The notes: generated by a model from the sequence alone, not told the origin. Positions 42,628-51,239 are shown, counted from the first letter of the stretch. The stretch is DNA of 64,000 nt from Kaistia granuli DSM 23481 (GCF_000380505.1 NZ_AQYH01000002.1:62001-126000), one strand, 5' to 3'. Numbers and translations: made by a program.

Positions 42628-44451
42628 ATGAAGCATTCTGCCCTTACGGGGGCCCATTTCGGGCAAGGACGCAGAAGCACATTGTTTAAGCAGATCGAAC
42701 TGTATCGGCGAGACCGGGGCCTGCTGCAGCGTTGTGGCACCGCTCTTCGCATGCTCCTCGCCACGGCCGTGGTTTCCGGTTCCGTGGTCGTGTCGGCGCC
42801 CGTGGACAAGGCTCAGGCCGCAGCGGGCGACCGCGCGCTGAAGCTTTTCAACGTCCATACCAAGGAAACCGCCACGATCGTCTTCAAGCGCGGCAACCGC
42901 TTCGATGCGGGCGGGCTGAAGCAGCTCAACAATTTCCTGCGCGACTGGCGCCGGAACGAGCCGACGAAGATGGACCCGCAGTTGTTCGACCTGATCTGGT
43001 CCGTCTACCAGCAGAGCGGTTCGCGGCAGCCGATCAACGTGGTCAGCGCCTATCGTTCGCCGGCCACCAACGGCGCCCTTCGCTCCCGTTCGCGCGGCGT
43101 CGCCAAGCGAAGCCAGCACATGCTCGGCAAGGCGATGGATTTCTATCTCCCGGACGTCCAGCTTGCCAAATTGCGCGCCATCGGCCTCAAGATGCAGGTC
43201 GGCGGCGTCGGCTTCTATCCGACCTCCGGTTCCCCTTTCGTCCATATGGACACCGGCAGCGTCCGCCACTGGCCGAAGATGACCCGCGACCAGCTGGTCC
43301 GCATCTTCCCGAACGGCAAGACGCTGCATGTGCCGTCCGATGGCCGCCCGCTTCCCGGTTATGAGCAGGCGCTCGCCTCCTACAAGGCCCGCAAGGCCGG
43401 CGGCGGCGCTATCATGATGGCCAGCGCCGAGCCCGCCAAGAAGGGCAAGTCCTGGTTCGCCCGCCTGACCGGCACCGACGCGTCGGACGAAGACGATATG
43501 CCGAACGCGCCGGTCGAGGCCGCCCCGTCGGCGAAGCCCGACAAGACCGAGCCGGCCGAGGTCGACGCCGTTCAGGTCGCAGCCGTCACGCCGGAAGAGC
43601 CGCAGGTTCCGTTCGCGACCGCCTCCGCGCCGTTGCCGCGTCCGGCGCCGAACCGCACCGCCGATCCGGTCGCCGATGCCGCCATCGTCGTCGCGGCCGC
43701 CGAGCCCGACGCCACCTTGCCGCCCGCGCCGCGCCGCTCGCCGGTTGTCCGGCCGATGATGGCGCTGGCCAGCGTCGCCCCGATCCCGCAGGCAGCGCCG
43801 CAGCCGACTCCGAACTACGGCAGCGGCATCACCGATACGCTGGCAGCGCTTGAGTCGACGTCGGCCACGCCGGTCGGCACGACGCAGACCGCCGCCCTTC
43901 CGCGCAAGCCGGGTACCGCCGCCGACGCCATCGCCGATGCCATCGGACAGGGCCAGCCCGCCAGCGACGCCATCATGGCCTATGCCGCGCCGCTCACTGT
44001 CGACGAATCGCGTCCGCATATCGATGCCGCCACCGGCGCCATCGTGACCGGCCAGGCCGAGAGCCGCCCGGCTGCCAAGGCACCGCGTGTCGCCTCGCTC
44101 GGTGGCGACATCGGCATCGCCGGCGCCGCCCCGGTGCTCGATACGGGCCGCGTGGCCGTGGATCCGCTGGCACGGCTGACGCCGGTCGCCTACGAAGCGG
44201 CGACGATCGAACTCGTCACCCGTACCGGTTCGACCCGCCAGAAGGCCTATGCCGAATTGCAGATGCCGCACCCCTTCGCCGTGCCGGAACTGTTCACGGC
44301 GCCGGAGCGCTCGATCCGGCTCGGCTTCGGACGGATCGCCTATGAAGGCCTCCGCACCGACCGTTTCGCCGGCCCGCTGGTCCATCCGCTCGGCACGATG
44401 GAGTTCGCCGCGCTCGACACGATCAGCCGGACGGCCCTCCTGAAGCGCTGA
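42628..44451 (+). CDS. DUF882 / M15-like peptidoglycan peptidase with long disordered tail
   Basis: A 607-residue exported protein. After a signal-like segment (LRMLLATAVVSGSVVVSA) residues about 70-245 form the DUF882 domain related to YcbK and M15 D,D-peptidases (NVVSAYRSPATN; KRSQHMLGKAMDFY; GGVGFYPTSGSPFVHMDTG with the zinc-type His and Asp residues). The remaining 350 residues are low-complexity Pro/Ala/Asp-rich sequence with a more ordered end (PLVHPLGTMEFAALD). Substrate presumably peptide stems of the wall. The start is uncertain: 42628, 42574 and 42751 are all possible; 42628 was chosen for the long N-terminus of homologues. Confidence 0.85.
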   Translation: MKHSALTGAHFGQGRRSTLFKQIELYRRDRGLLQRCGTALRMLLATAVVSGSVVVSAPVDKAQAAAGDRALKLFNVHTKETATIVFKRGNRFDAGGLKQLNNFLRDWRRNEPTKMDPQLFDLIWSVYQQSGSRQPINVVSAYRSPATNGALRSRSRGVAKRSQHMLGKAMDFYLPDVQLAKLRAIGLKMQVGGVGFYPTSGSPFVHMDTGSVRHWPKMTRDQLVRIFPNGKTLHVPSDGRPLPGYEQALASYKARKAGGGAIMMASAEPAKKGKSWFARLTGTDASDEDDMPNAPVEAAPSAKPDKTEPAEVDAVQVAAVTPEEPQVPFATASAPLPRPAPNRTADPVADAAIVVAAAEPDATLPPAPRRSPVVRPMMALASVAPIPQAAPQPTPNYGSGITDTLAALESTSATPVGTTQTAALPRKPGTAADAIADAIGQGQPASDAIMAYAAPLTVDESRPHIDAATGAIVTGQAESRPAAKAPRVASLGGDIGIAGAAPVLDTGRVAVDPLARLTPVAYEAATIELVTRTGSTRQKAYAELQMPHPFAVPELFTAPERSIRLGFGRIAYEGLRTDRFAGPLVHPLGTMEFAALDTISRTALLKR

Positions 44452-44482
44452 TCGCGCGCCGAACGGAATCACGATCTTGAAG

Positions 44483-44510
44483 CGCCACGGCTCCGCCGTG
44501 GCGTTTTTTT
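44483..44510 (+). terminator. Intrinsic terminator after the DUF882 gene
   Basis: CGCCACGG / CCGTGGCG with a 5-base loop and seven T. Confidence 0.9.
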
Positions 44511-44794
44511 GTGAGCCGCTATCCAGCGGACATGGCAGAGCCTGCCGCCCATCGCCACAACGACCGTCGCGGATTGATGCCCTGGCAAAGCCATGGCGAC
44601 GCTACGGCAGGTCGATGGTAGCGGCCCGCCGCGGATCGAACGCCTGCCTTCATCGTCGACATTCGGAGGCGTGAGTCGGGAGCCGGCAGCACAGCTGCGA
44701 CGTCTACACGGCACCTAGGCGCGCGCTAAATGCTGTCGGGCGCATCACCGGGCTGTTATAGGCTAGCGCATCAGCCCGAGAGGAAGCCGAACCC
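44511..44794. other. Intergenic region without recognisable gene
   Basis: I see no protein or RNA gene. A TATAGG hexamer at about 44758-44763, with CTGTCG 18 bases before it, may be the promoter of the small gene at 44795. Confidence 0.45.
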
Positions 44795-44968
44795 ATGAGC
44801 GAACCGACCGAGCGTTTCAAGAAGGCCGCCCGCAAGAAATCGGCACCCGTCAAGAAGGTGGCGTTGTCGGCGGAGGCCCGTCAGGCCTATGAGGAACTGG
44901 TGCGGAGCCGCGACGAACGCGACCGTGCCTATGGCCAGTTCCTGCCGGCCGAGAACAAGGGCAAGTAG
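44795..44968 (+). CDS. Small basic protein of unknown function
   Basis: A 57-residue protein, MSEPTERFKKAARKKSAPVK..., lysine-rich at the start and with a helical middle (SAEARQAYEELVRSRDERDRAY). No family is recognised. GAGAGGA lies 9-10 bases before the ATG and codon use looks normal for the region, which supports a real gene. A nucleic-acid-binding role is possible from the basic N-terminus but is only a guess. Confidence 0.65.
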   Translation: MSEPTERFKKAARKKSAPVKKVALSAEARQAYEELVRSRDERDRAYGQFLPAENKGK

Positions 44969-44991
44969 AGCGTCGGCCCCGCGAGGGGAGG

Positions 44992-45011
44992 ACCGGCTTC
45001 GCGAAGCCGGT
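44992..45011. repeat. Perfect 20-base palindrome after the small basic gene
   Basis: ACCGGCTTCG and its exact inverted copy meet without a loop, 23 bases after the stop at 44968. As RNA it forms a hairpin with a TTCG-like or CGCG turn; there is no T-run. Confidence 0.5.
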
Positions 45012-45151
45012 TCGGCGACGCAAGCGAGCGCGGCGGCACCGATGCAATCGGGCCGTCCGTCGCTCGAAGGGGAATGGGGCGACCGGGGCGCGGCCCCGAT
45101 CGGTCCTTCCGCCGTCAGCCTGAAATCATGCAGGCTCGGACCGAATGGTCC

Positions 45152-45403
45152 TCAGACCATGCCCAGCGCGTTCTTGTAGAGTTCGAGGATCGCCTCTTGC
45201 TCTTCGCGCTCGTTGGCGTCCTGCTTGCGAAGGGCCACGATCTTGCGCAGCGCCTTGGTGTCGTAGCCGTTGGCCTTGGCCTCGCCGTAGACAGCCTTGA
45301 TGTCGTCGGCGATCGCCTTCTTCTCTTCCTCGAGCCGTTCGATCCGCTCGACGATGGACCGGAGCTGGGCGGCGGCGACGCCTTGGACTTCGTCTTCAGC
45401 CAT
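45152..45403 (-). CDS. gapR: GapR (DUF2312) nucleoid-associated protein
   Basis: An 83-residue DUF2312 protein ([52 protein letters not shown]). GapR in Caulobacter is a tetramer that encircles overtwisted DNA and helps replication by stimulating topoisomerases. Family length and all core segments are present. The start at 45403 gives MAEDEVQG. Neighbours DUF1244 and N-formylglutamate amidohydrolase are conserved partners in Hyphomicrobiales. Confidence 0.93.
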   Translation of the reverse strand: MAEDEVQGVAAAQLRSIVERIERLEEEKKAIADDIKAVYGEAKANGYDTKALRKIVALRKQDANEREEQEAILELYKNALGMV

Positions 45404-45491
45404 GTGGGGAAACCTCAAAAGATTGGCGACAGGCGAGCGTGAGTGCCCGACTTGCGCGTGGGGGTCAAGCCCGCAAGGGGCCGCGAAGCGA

Positions 45492-45809
45492 TCAATGATC
45501 GGGGCGATTGGTCGCGAAGGCGGCCAGCTTTTCGGCGGATGCCTCGGTCTGGTTGCGCTTCTGCCACTCTGGATAGGGCATGCCGTAGATGATCTCGCGC
45601 GCCGCGTCCTTGCTGAGCGCGATGCCCTTCGCCTCGGCCGCCTCGCGGTACCAGTTGGCGAGACAATTGCGGCAGAAGCCGGCGAGATTCATCAGATCGA
45701 TGTTCTGGACATCGCTGCGCTCGGAAAGATGCGCCAGGAGCTGCCGGAAGGCGGCGGCCTCGAGCTCGATCTGCGTCCGCTCGTCCGCGGGGGTGTTGGG
45801 GCTGGACAT
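45492..45809 (-). CDS. DUF1244 protein
   Basis: A 105-residue helical protein of family DUF1244 ([62 protein letters not shown]). The CRNC motif is a family hallmark. Function unknown; widely conserved in alpha- and gammaproteobacteria. It follows the N-formylglutamate amidohydrolase gene after 12 bp and precedes gapR. Confidence 0.9.
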   Translation of the reverse strand: MSSPNTPADERTQIELEAAAFRQLLAHLSERSDVQNIDLMNLAGFCRNCLANWYREAAEAKGIALSKDAAREIIYGMPYPEWQKRNQTEASAEKLAAFATNRPDH

Positions 45810-45821
45810 GGGCTGAACCTT

Positions 45822-46646
45822 CTAGTCGACCAGGGGGCCGGTCAGGGAACCGAAGAACTCGACCTGATGCGGCGCGACGCCGATCTCGAGCGACCGGAGA
45901 ACGGAAGCGAGGCGCTCCGCCCACGCGTCGACGCCGGCGGGATCGGCGATCAGGTCCTGCCGGATCTCGACCAGGGCATGTGCGAGACCGCGTTTCGTCG
46001 CATGGCGGTAGAGCGTGTCGCCCTTGAGGGCGCCATGATAAGGCTCGTTGTCGCCAACCACGATGGCCGGGTCACTGGCGAGCCCCGCGATCAGGGGCCG
46101 GGCGAGGCGCGGATCGGCATCCCAGAGGATGCCCGCATGCCAGGGGCGCGGCCGGCCCTTCCAGAGCGGGGTGAAGCTGTGGATCGACAGGATCATCGGC
46201 AGGCGCCCGCTCGCCATGCCGGCTTCGATCGTCCGGTTCACTGCGTCGTCATAGGGCTGGTAGAAGCGCGCGATGCGTCGTTCCCGCTCTTCCCGATCGA
46301 TCCGCGCATTGCCGGGTACGACGGCGCCGTCCGAGAGACGCATGATCAGCGTCGGATCGTCGAGGCCGCGATTGGGATCGATCAGCAGCCGGGAGAAATG
46401 CGACAGCACGGCGGGAACGCCGAAGCGGGACGCGAGCGTCCGCGTCAGCGCGGCGGCACCGATGTCATAGGCGATATGGCGCTTGAATTCAGACGGCGGC
46501 AGGCCGAGCGAGGCGTATTCGGCCGGCACGTGGCTAGACGCGTGATCACAGAGCAGGATCAGGCCGGCGCCGACATCGCCGGGAAGGATCTCGAACGCGG
46601 CTTCCGCGCCTTGGGCGGCCGGGCCGGGATTTAAAACATTGCGCAT
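45822..46646 (-). CDS. N-formylglutamate amidohydrolase family protein
   Basis: A 274-residue hydrolase (LLCDHASSHVPAEYASLGLP; HIAYDIGAAALTRTL; SRLLIDPNRGLDDPTLIM; LSIHSFTPLWKGRPRPWHAG; ALVEIRQDLI). The family acts on N-formylglutamate in histidine breakdown or on related compounds; no hut genes are near, so the substrate here is open. First gene of the operon with DUF1244. Its ATG at 46646 is only 6 bases from the assigned start of the divergent EamA gene. Confidence 0.9.
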   Translation of the reverse strand: MRNVLNPGPAAQGAEAAFEILPGDVGAGLILLCDHASSHVPAEYASLGLPPSEFKRHIAYDIGAAALTRTLASRFGVPAVLSHFSRLLIDPNRGLDDPTLIMRLSDGAVVPGNARIDREERERRIARFYQPYDDAVNRTIEAGMASGRLPMILSIHSFTPLWKGRPRPWHAGILWDADPRLARPLIAGLASDPAIVVGDNEPYHGALKGDTLYRHATKRGLAHALVEIRQDLIADPAGVDAWAERLASVLRSLEIGVAPHQVEFFGSLTGPLVD

Positions 46647-46652
46647 GGCCGA

Positions 46653-47624
46653 ATGATAGTGACCCGGCCGGTCGGCTGCCATAGGAATGTGCTCTTCGCC
46701 GCATCCGAGAACGCCTTGTCCTCCGCTCCCCCGTCCACGCCCCCGGTCCCTTCCGTCGCCGCCTTCGCGATACCCGCCCTCATCCTCGGCGCCATGGCGA
46801 TGGGGATCTCGCCGATCTTCGTCCGGCTGACCGATGTCGGCCCGTTCGCCAGCGCCTTCTGGCGCGTCGGCGGCGCGCTGCCGGTGCTGCTCGCCTGGGC
46901 TCTCTACGAGGCGCGCCGCGCGGGGATCTCCCCCGGCTCGGTCTTCAGGCTCGACGGTCCGATCCTCGCTTCCGGCCTGCTGTTCGCGGGCGACCTGATC
47001 TTCTGGCATCTCGCCATCCTTCGGACGAGCGTCGCTAACGCCACCTTCCTCGCCACCATGGCGCCGGTCTGGGTGGTGCTCGGCTCCGGCTTCTTCATCG
47101 GCGAAAAGGTGGGCCGCGACGTTCTGGCCGGACTGGCGCTCTGCCTGATCGGCGCAACCTTCCTGATCGGCATGAGCTGGCAGGTGCGGCCCGACCATCT
47201 GGACGGCGACCTGTTCGGCATCGTCACTTCGTTCTTCTTCGGCGGCTATTTCCTCGCCGTGCGCGCGGCGCGCCGCACGTCGTCGGCCGGCAAGATCACC
47301 TTCCTCTCGACCCTCGTCACCAGCCTGGCGCTGCTCTTGATGGCGCTCGCCACCGAGCCGCGCATCCTGCCCGCCAGCCTCGATAGCGCCGCCTCGCTGG
47401 CCGGCCTCGCCTTCATCAGCCAGGCCGGTGGCCAGGGCCTGCTCGCTTTCGCGCTCGGCCATCTGCCGGCCGCCTTCTCGGCCCTGGTGATCTTCCTGGA
47501 GGCTATCGCGGCGGCGCTCGCGGGCTGGCTGTTCCTCGGCGAAGCCGTTTCGGCGGGACAGGCGATCGGCGGCGCCTTGATCCTGGTCGGCATCTTCATC
47601 GCCCGACCGCAGCGCCCCCGTTGA
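46653..47624 (+). CDS. EamA/DMT-family transporter
   Basis: A protein of up to 323 residues with ten hydrophobic helices in two EamA repeats (ALILGAMAMGISPIFVRLTD; ANATFLATMAPVWVVLGSGF; FSALVIFLEAIAAALAGWLF). DMT transporters export or import metabolites such as amino acids. The start is in doubt: ATG 46653 is almost back-to-back with the divergent gene, leaving no room for promoters; GTG 46689 or TTG 46716 would shorten the polar N-terminus without touching the first helix. Confidence 0.88.
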   Translation: MIVTRPVGCHRNVLFAASENALSSAPPSTPPVPSVAAFAIPALILGAMAMGISPIFVRLTDVGPFASAFWRVGGALPVLLAWALYEARRAGISPGSVFRLDGPILASGLLFAGDLIFWHLAILRTSVANATFLATMAPVWVVLGSGFFIGEKVGRDVLAGLALCLIGATFLIGMSWQVRPDHLDGDLFGIVTSFFFGGYFLAVRAARRTSSAGKITFLSTLVTSLALLLMALATEPRILPASLDSAASLAGLAFISQAGGQGLLAFALGHLPAAFSALVIFLEAIAAALAGWLFLGEAVSAGQAIGGALILVGIFIARPQRPR

Positions 47625-47821
47625 TCCCGCGCTTCAGCCATCATGCCGCCGCGATTGTTCTGAACATCAGGGCCATGCAATCGATCGGAATGAAACCCGC
47701 GGCCAGCCCGCACCACGCGCCGGCTCCGGCCCCTGCTGCCCAGGACGAGCAATGGTTGACAGCCGGAAAGAGGCGGCGGCATAAAGCTGCCTCCTACGTC
47801 AACCGGTTCGCGACCTCATCG

Positions 47822-48283
47822 ATGCGATCATCCCTGCTTCGACTTTGGCCGCGTTCGGCCCTCTTGGCCTGCGCGCTTGCTGTCGCTTCCCTTTTCCTGT
47901 TTGCAGCCCCGGCTTCCGCCGACCTGCGCCTCTGCAACAAAACGCCCAGTCGCGTCGGCATTGCCATCGGCTATAAGGACAAGAAAGTCTGGACCACCGA
48001 AGGTTGGTGGAACGTGCCGGTCAATAGCTGCGAGACGCTGGTGAGCGGAACGCTCGTGTCACGATACTATTACGTGTATGCGGTCGACTACGATCACGGC
48101 GGCGAGTGGAGCGGCAAATACGTGATGTGCACGAAAGACAAAATGTTTACGATCGAGGGCACCGAAGATTGCGTGCCTCGTGGATTTAATCGATCCGGCT
48201 TCTTCGAAGTCGACACCGGTGAACAAACCAGCTGGACGATCCAGCTGAATGAACCTGCCCAGCAAGGAGCTAACCGAAAATGA
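47822..48283 (+). CDS. DUF1036 exported protein
   Basis: A 153-residue DUF1036 protein with a signal peptide (LRLWPRSALLACALAVASLF, cleaved after ASA) and the family core (DLRLCNKTPSRVGIAIGYKD; TEGWWNVPVNSCETLVSG; RYYYVYAVDYDHGGEW). Probably periplasmic; conserved Cys may form disulfides. Function unknown. Its stop overlaps the pyk start (ATGA), an adjacency repeated in other Hyphomicrobiales. The 200 bases before it hold no supported gene. Confidence 0.9.
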   Translation: MRSSLLRLWPRSALLACALAVASLFLFAAPASADLRLCNKTPSRVGIAIGYKDKKVWTTEGWWNVPVNSCETLVSGTLVSRYYYVYAVDYDHGGEWSGKYVMCTKDKMFTIEGTEDCVPRGFNRSGFFEVDTGEQTSWTIQLNEPAQQGANRK

Positions 48284-49719
48284 GACGGTCGCGTAAGGTC
48301 AAGATTCTCGCGACCCTGGGTCCAGCCTCTTCCGACAAGGCGACGATTGAAGCCCTCTTCCGGGCCGGCGCCGATGTCTTCCGCATCAATATGAGCCATA
48401 CGACGCACGACAAGCTCAATGAGCTCGTCCGCATCATCCGCGGCGTGGAAGCCGATGTCGGCCGCCCGATCGGCATCCTTGCCGATCTTCAGGGCCCGAA
48501 GCTGCGCCTCGGGACGTTCGCCGAGAAGTCGGTCGAAATCGCGGTCGGTCAGAGCTTTACGCTCGACAGCGATCCGACGCCCGGCACCACCGGCCGCGTG
48601 TTCCTGCCGCATCCCGAAATCCTCGAGGTCCTCGAGCCCGGCCACCGGCTGCTGATCGACGACGGCAAGGTTCGACTGCGCGTCATCTCGACCACCGGCA
48701 CGAGCGCGCTGACCACGGTCGAAGTCGGAACCAAGCTTTCGGACCGCAAGGGCGTGAGCGTCCCGGATTCGACGATCAAGACCGGCGCGCTGACCGAGAA
48801 GGACCGCGCCGACCTCGACGCCGCCCTGCAGGCCAATGTCGACTGGATCGCACTCTCCTTCGTCCAGCGTCCCGACGACGTCGCCGAAGTGCGCAAGATC
48901 GCCGCCGGCCGCGCCGGCATCATGTCGAAGATCGAGAAGCCGCAGGCCGTGCAGCGCCTGGCCGAAATCATCGAGATCTCCGACGCGCTGATGGTCGCCC
49001 GTGGCGATCTGGGCGTCGAGATGCCGCTGGAACAGGTTCCGGGCATCCAGAAGCAGATCACCCGTGCCTGCCGCCGCGCCGGCAAACCGGTGGTCGTCGC
49101 GACCCAGATGCTCGAATCGATGATCACGGCCCCGGTGCCGACCCGCGCCGAGGTCTCCGACGTCGCCACGGCCGTCTATGAAGGCGCCGACGCCGTCATG
49201 CTGTCGGCCGAATCCGCCGCCGGCGCCTTCCCGATTGACGCCGTCGCCACGATGGACCGGATCGCCACCCAGGTGGAGCTCGATTCGAACCACAAGAACA
49301 TCATGCACGCCCAGCGCACCGAGCCGGAGGCGACCGGCGCCGACGCGATCTCGGCCGCCGCCCGCCAGATCGCCGAGACGCTGAACCTCGCGGCAATCTG
49401 CTGCTATACGGCTTCGGGCTCGACCGGCCTGCGCGCTGCCCGCGAGCGGCCGCAGACCCCGATCATCGCGCTGTCGCCGATCGTCTCGACCGCCCGCCGG
49501 CTGTCGATCGTCTGGGGCCTGCACTGCGTCGTCAGCGACGACGCATACAATCTCGACGACATGGTGAACCGCGCCTGCTTCATCGCCAATCGCGAGGGTT
49601 TCGCGAAGCCCGGCGACCGGATCATCATCACCGCCGGCGTGCCGCTGCGCACGCCGGGCGCGACCAACATGCTGCGCATCGCCTTTGTCGGCACCGGCAC
49701 GGAAGAGGGACGCCGCTAA
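48280..49719 (+). CDS. pyk: Pyruvate kinase
   Basis: Pyruvate kinase transfers phosphate from phosphoenolpyruvate to ADP. The 479-residue protein has the N-terminal KILATLGPASSDKATIEALF, FRINMSHTTH, the B-domain, the signature IMSKIEKPQAVQRL with catalytic Lys, MVARGDLGVEMPLEQVPGIQ, and the AEVSDVATAVYEGADAVMLSAE segment with the usual ESA start of the regulatory region. Translationally coupled to the DUF1036 gene by ATGA overlap. Confidence 0.97.
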   Translation: MRRSRKVKILATLGPASSDKATIEALFRAGADVFRINMSHTTHDKLNELVRIIRGVEADVGRPIGILADLQGPKLRLGTFAEKSVEIAVGQSFTLDSDPTPGTTGRVFLPHPEILEVLEPGHRLLIDDGKVRLRVISTTGTSALTTVEVGTKLSDRKGVSVPDSTIKTGALTEKDRADLDAALQANVDWIALSFVQRPDDVAEVRKIAAGRAGIMSKIEKPQAVQRLAEIIEISDALMVARGDLGVEMPLEQVPGIQKQITRACRRAGKPVVVATQMLESMITAPVPTRAEVSDVATAVYEGADAVMLSAESAAGAFPIDAVATMDRIATQVELDSNHKNIMHAQRTEPEATGADAISAAARQIAETLNLAAICCYTASGSTGLRAARERPQTPIIALSPIVSTARRLSIVWGLHCVVSDDAYNLDDMVNRACFIANREGFAKPGDRIIITAGVPLRTPGATNMLRIAFVGTGTEEGRR

Positions 49720-49760
49720 CGCGGCCTCCCGGCCCCACGGGGCACTAGCACACTCCGGAT

Positions 49761-49790
49761 CGCTCCGTCTCCCGTCCCGGGAGCGGAGCG
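49761..49790 (+). terminator. Hairpin after pyk
   Basis: CGCTCCG / CGGAGCG outer stem with an inner CCCG / CGGG, 40 bases after the pyk stop. No T-run. A second small hairpin CCTGACT-CCA-AGTCAGG lies at 49856-49872. Confidence 0.5.
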
Positions 49791-49950
49791 GCCTCCCTGC
49801 CCTTCCCTGACCCCATCGGAACGCCAACCGGGCTCCCTGCGGAGCGCCGGCGATACCTGACTCCAAGTCAGGACGATCTGATGGCGGCTGCCGTCCGTCG
49901 GCCCGGCAGCAGGGATGATGAAACGGGTGACCGAAGCGGGCCGAGCGGCC

Positions 49951-50547
49951 CTAGATCGGGCGGCCGTCGACCTCGGGCTCGAGCGACTTGATCGCGTCGC
50001 GGACCTGGTCGTCCAGATAGGGATCGATGGCGAGCGCCTTCTGCAGGGCTGCCAGCGCTTCCTTCTTGCGATCGATCTCGTTCAGGATCATGCCGAGGCC
50101 GGCCAGCGCGCCGAAATGGCGCGGCTCCAGCGCCAGCACCTTTTCGATGTCGGAGAGGGCCTTGCCGTAATCATCCTGCAGGAAGAACAGCGTCGCACGA
50201 CGGTTCCAGCCTTCGGCGTATTCCGGTTTCAGCGCGATGACCGCGTCGAGAAAATCATAGGCGCGCGCGTAGTTCTTGGTCGCGATCGCCTCGGCCGCCC
50301 ATTGCATCAGGAGGTCAATGGTATCGCTGCCGGAGTTGAGCCAGCGGCGCTGGATCTCGGCCTCGGCGGACGAGCCGGCAGCCTCGTCGCCGGGGGTGCC
50401 GAGCGTCTGGAACAATTGCTCCATGCTCTGGCCGGCGAGATCGCCGCCAGCGATTCCGGCTCCGTCGTTCATGGCGGCGAAGGACGGGAGGGCCGAGGCG
50501 GCCAATGCAACAAGGGAAACGACAAATGCCCGCATAAAGGCCATCAT
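49951..50547 (-). CDS. Exported TPR protein
   Basis: A 198-residue protein with a signal peptide (RAFVVSLVALAASALPSFAA) and three TPR-like helices pairs (AEAIATKNYARAYDFLDAVI; GWNRRATLFFLQDDYGKALS; GALAGLGMILNEIDRKKEAL). Periplasmic scaffold role inferred. The ATG at 50547 follows GAAGG; nearby ATGs at 50544 and 50535 are alternatives. It lies 60 bases after rpmJ on the same strand. Confidence 0.85.
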   Translation of the reverse strand: MMAFMRAFVVSLVALAASALPSFAAMNDGAGIAGGDLAGQSMEQLFQTLGTPGDEAAGSSAEAEIQRRWLNSGSDTIDLLMQWAAEAIATKNYARAYDFLDAVIALKPEYAEGWNRRATLFFLQDDYGKALSDIEKVLALEPRHFGALAGLGMILNEIDRKKEALAALQKALAIDPYLDDQVRDAIKSLEPEVDGRPI

Positions 50548-50607
50548 AGCCTTCAAACGGGCATCGTCAAAACCGAATCCGCAAGGCGCGCCAGGGCGCG
50601 CCCAACA

Positions 50608-50733
50608 TCAACCCTGACGGGCCTTGTAGCGCGGATTGACCTTGTTGATGATGAATACACGGCCCTTCCGGCGAACGAGCCGGTTGGCGCGGTGGCGCCC
50701 GAGCAGGGACTTGAGCGAGTTCTTGATCTTCAT
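50608..50733 (-). CDS. rpmJ: 50S ribosomal protein bL36 (cysteine-free form)
   Basis: A 41-residue bL36: [39 protein letters not shown]. The zinc-binding Cys/His set of the classical form is absent, as in the YkgO-type paralogue. It has a consensus promoter upstream. With the Cys-free bL31 in this window, both potentially zinc-sparing ribosomal proteins are of the metal-free type. Confidence 0.93.
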   Translation of the reverse strand: MKIKNSLKSLLGRHRANRLVRRKGRVFIINKVNPRYKARQG

Positions 50734-50804
50734 GGCGCGACGCTCGCGAAAGGGTTCTGGGAACGAAACGAGCGCCCAAGGCGCCCGCTCGAAAATTCGG
50801 CCGG

Positions 50805-50834
50805 ACCATAGGCAGCGAGGGCCTGCCTTGTCAA
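50805..50834 (-). promoter_or_regulatory. Predicted promoter of rpmJ
   Basis: On the minus strand TTGACA (50834-50829), 18-base spacer, TATGGT (50810-50805), 72 bases before the rpmJ start. Confidence 0.65.
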
Positions 50835-50894
50835 CACGAGGGGCCCAGAATCCTGAGATTTCGGCCCGCGACCTAAGCTTATGCAGCAAAGTTC

Positions 50895-50920
50895 GGAACG
50901 ATTGCGCCGGCAAGGGGTTG
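50895..50920 (+). promoter_or_regulatory. EcfG-like stress promoter
   Basis: GGAAC at 50895-50899 and GTTG at 50917-50920 with 17 bases between match the alphaproteobacterial general-stress sigma factor EcfG pattern (GGAAC-N16/18-GTT). It lies 34 bases before the KGG stress-protein gene. Confidence 0.5.
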
Positions 50921-50953
50921 CTAACCCGGACGGGGTTCAGTGGAGTGAGCGAC

Positions 50954-51142
50954 ATGCCGAACAAAGAGCAACGTGGCGGATCCGGAAACTTCGCGAATGA
51001 CCCGAAAAGGGCATCGGAAATGGGCAAGAAGGGCGGCGAACAGTCCGGCCAGCGCCAGCAGACCCAGGCGTCGGAAAAGACCCATCAGCAGGGTTCGCAG
51101 CCCAAGAATCGCGACACGTCGCCAAAGGGCGGCCAGCGCTGA
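50954..51142 (+). CDS. KGG-motif stress-induced protein
   Basis: A 62-residue hydrophilic, Gly/Gln/Lys-rich protein with the KGG pattern ([25 protein letters not shown]), related to GsiB/Con-10-type stress proteins that protect cells during drying or general stress. Probably disordered. It sits behind an EcfG-like promoter and in front of a strong terminator, which fits a single-gene stress unit. Confidence 0.88.
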   Translation: MPNKEQRGGSGNFANDPKRASEMGKKGGEQSGQRQQTQASEKTHQQGSQPKNRDTSPKGGQR

Positions 51143-51170
51143 TCGATCTCCGGATCGCACCTCATTTGGA

Positions 51171-51196
51171 CCCGCCCGGGAGGGCGGGTTCCTTTT
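51171..51196 (+). terminator. Intrinsic terminator after the KGG gene
   Basis: CCCGCCC / GGGCGGG with a 4-base loop followed by TTCCTTTTT. Confidence 0.85.
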
Positions 51197-51239
51197 TGCC
51201 GACTCACTTTTTTAGGCCGCGTTGCGCGAATCGCCGCGC

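Noticed and set aside
45822-47462. Extended minus frame before the N-formylglutamate amidohydrolase
   Set aside because: The extra N-terminal part is charged low-complexity sequence antisense to the EamA transporter; the enzyme starts at 46646.
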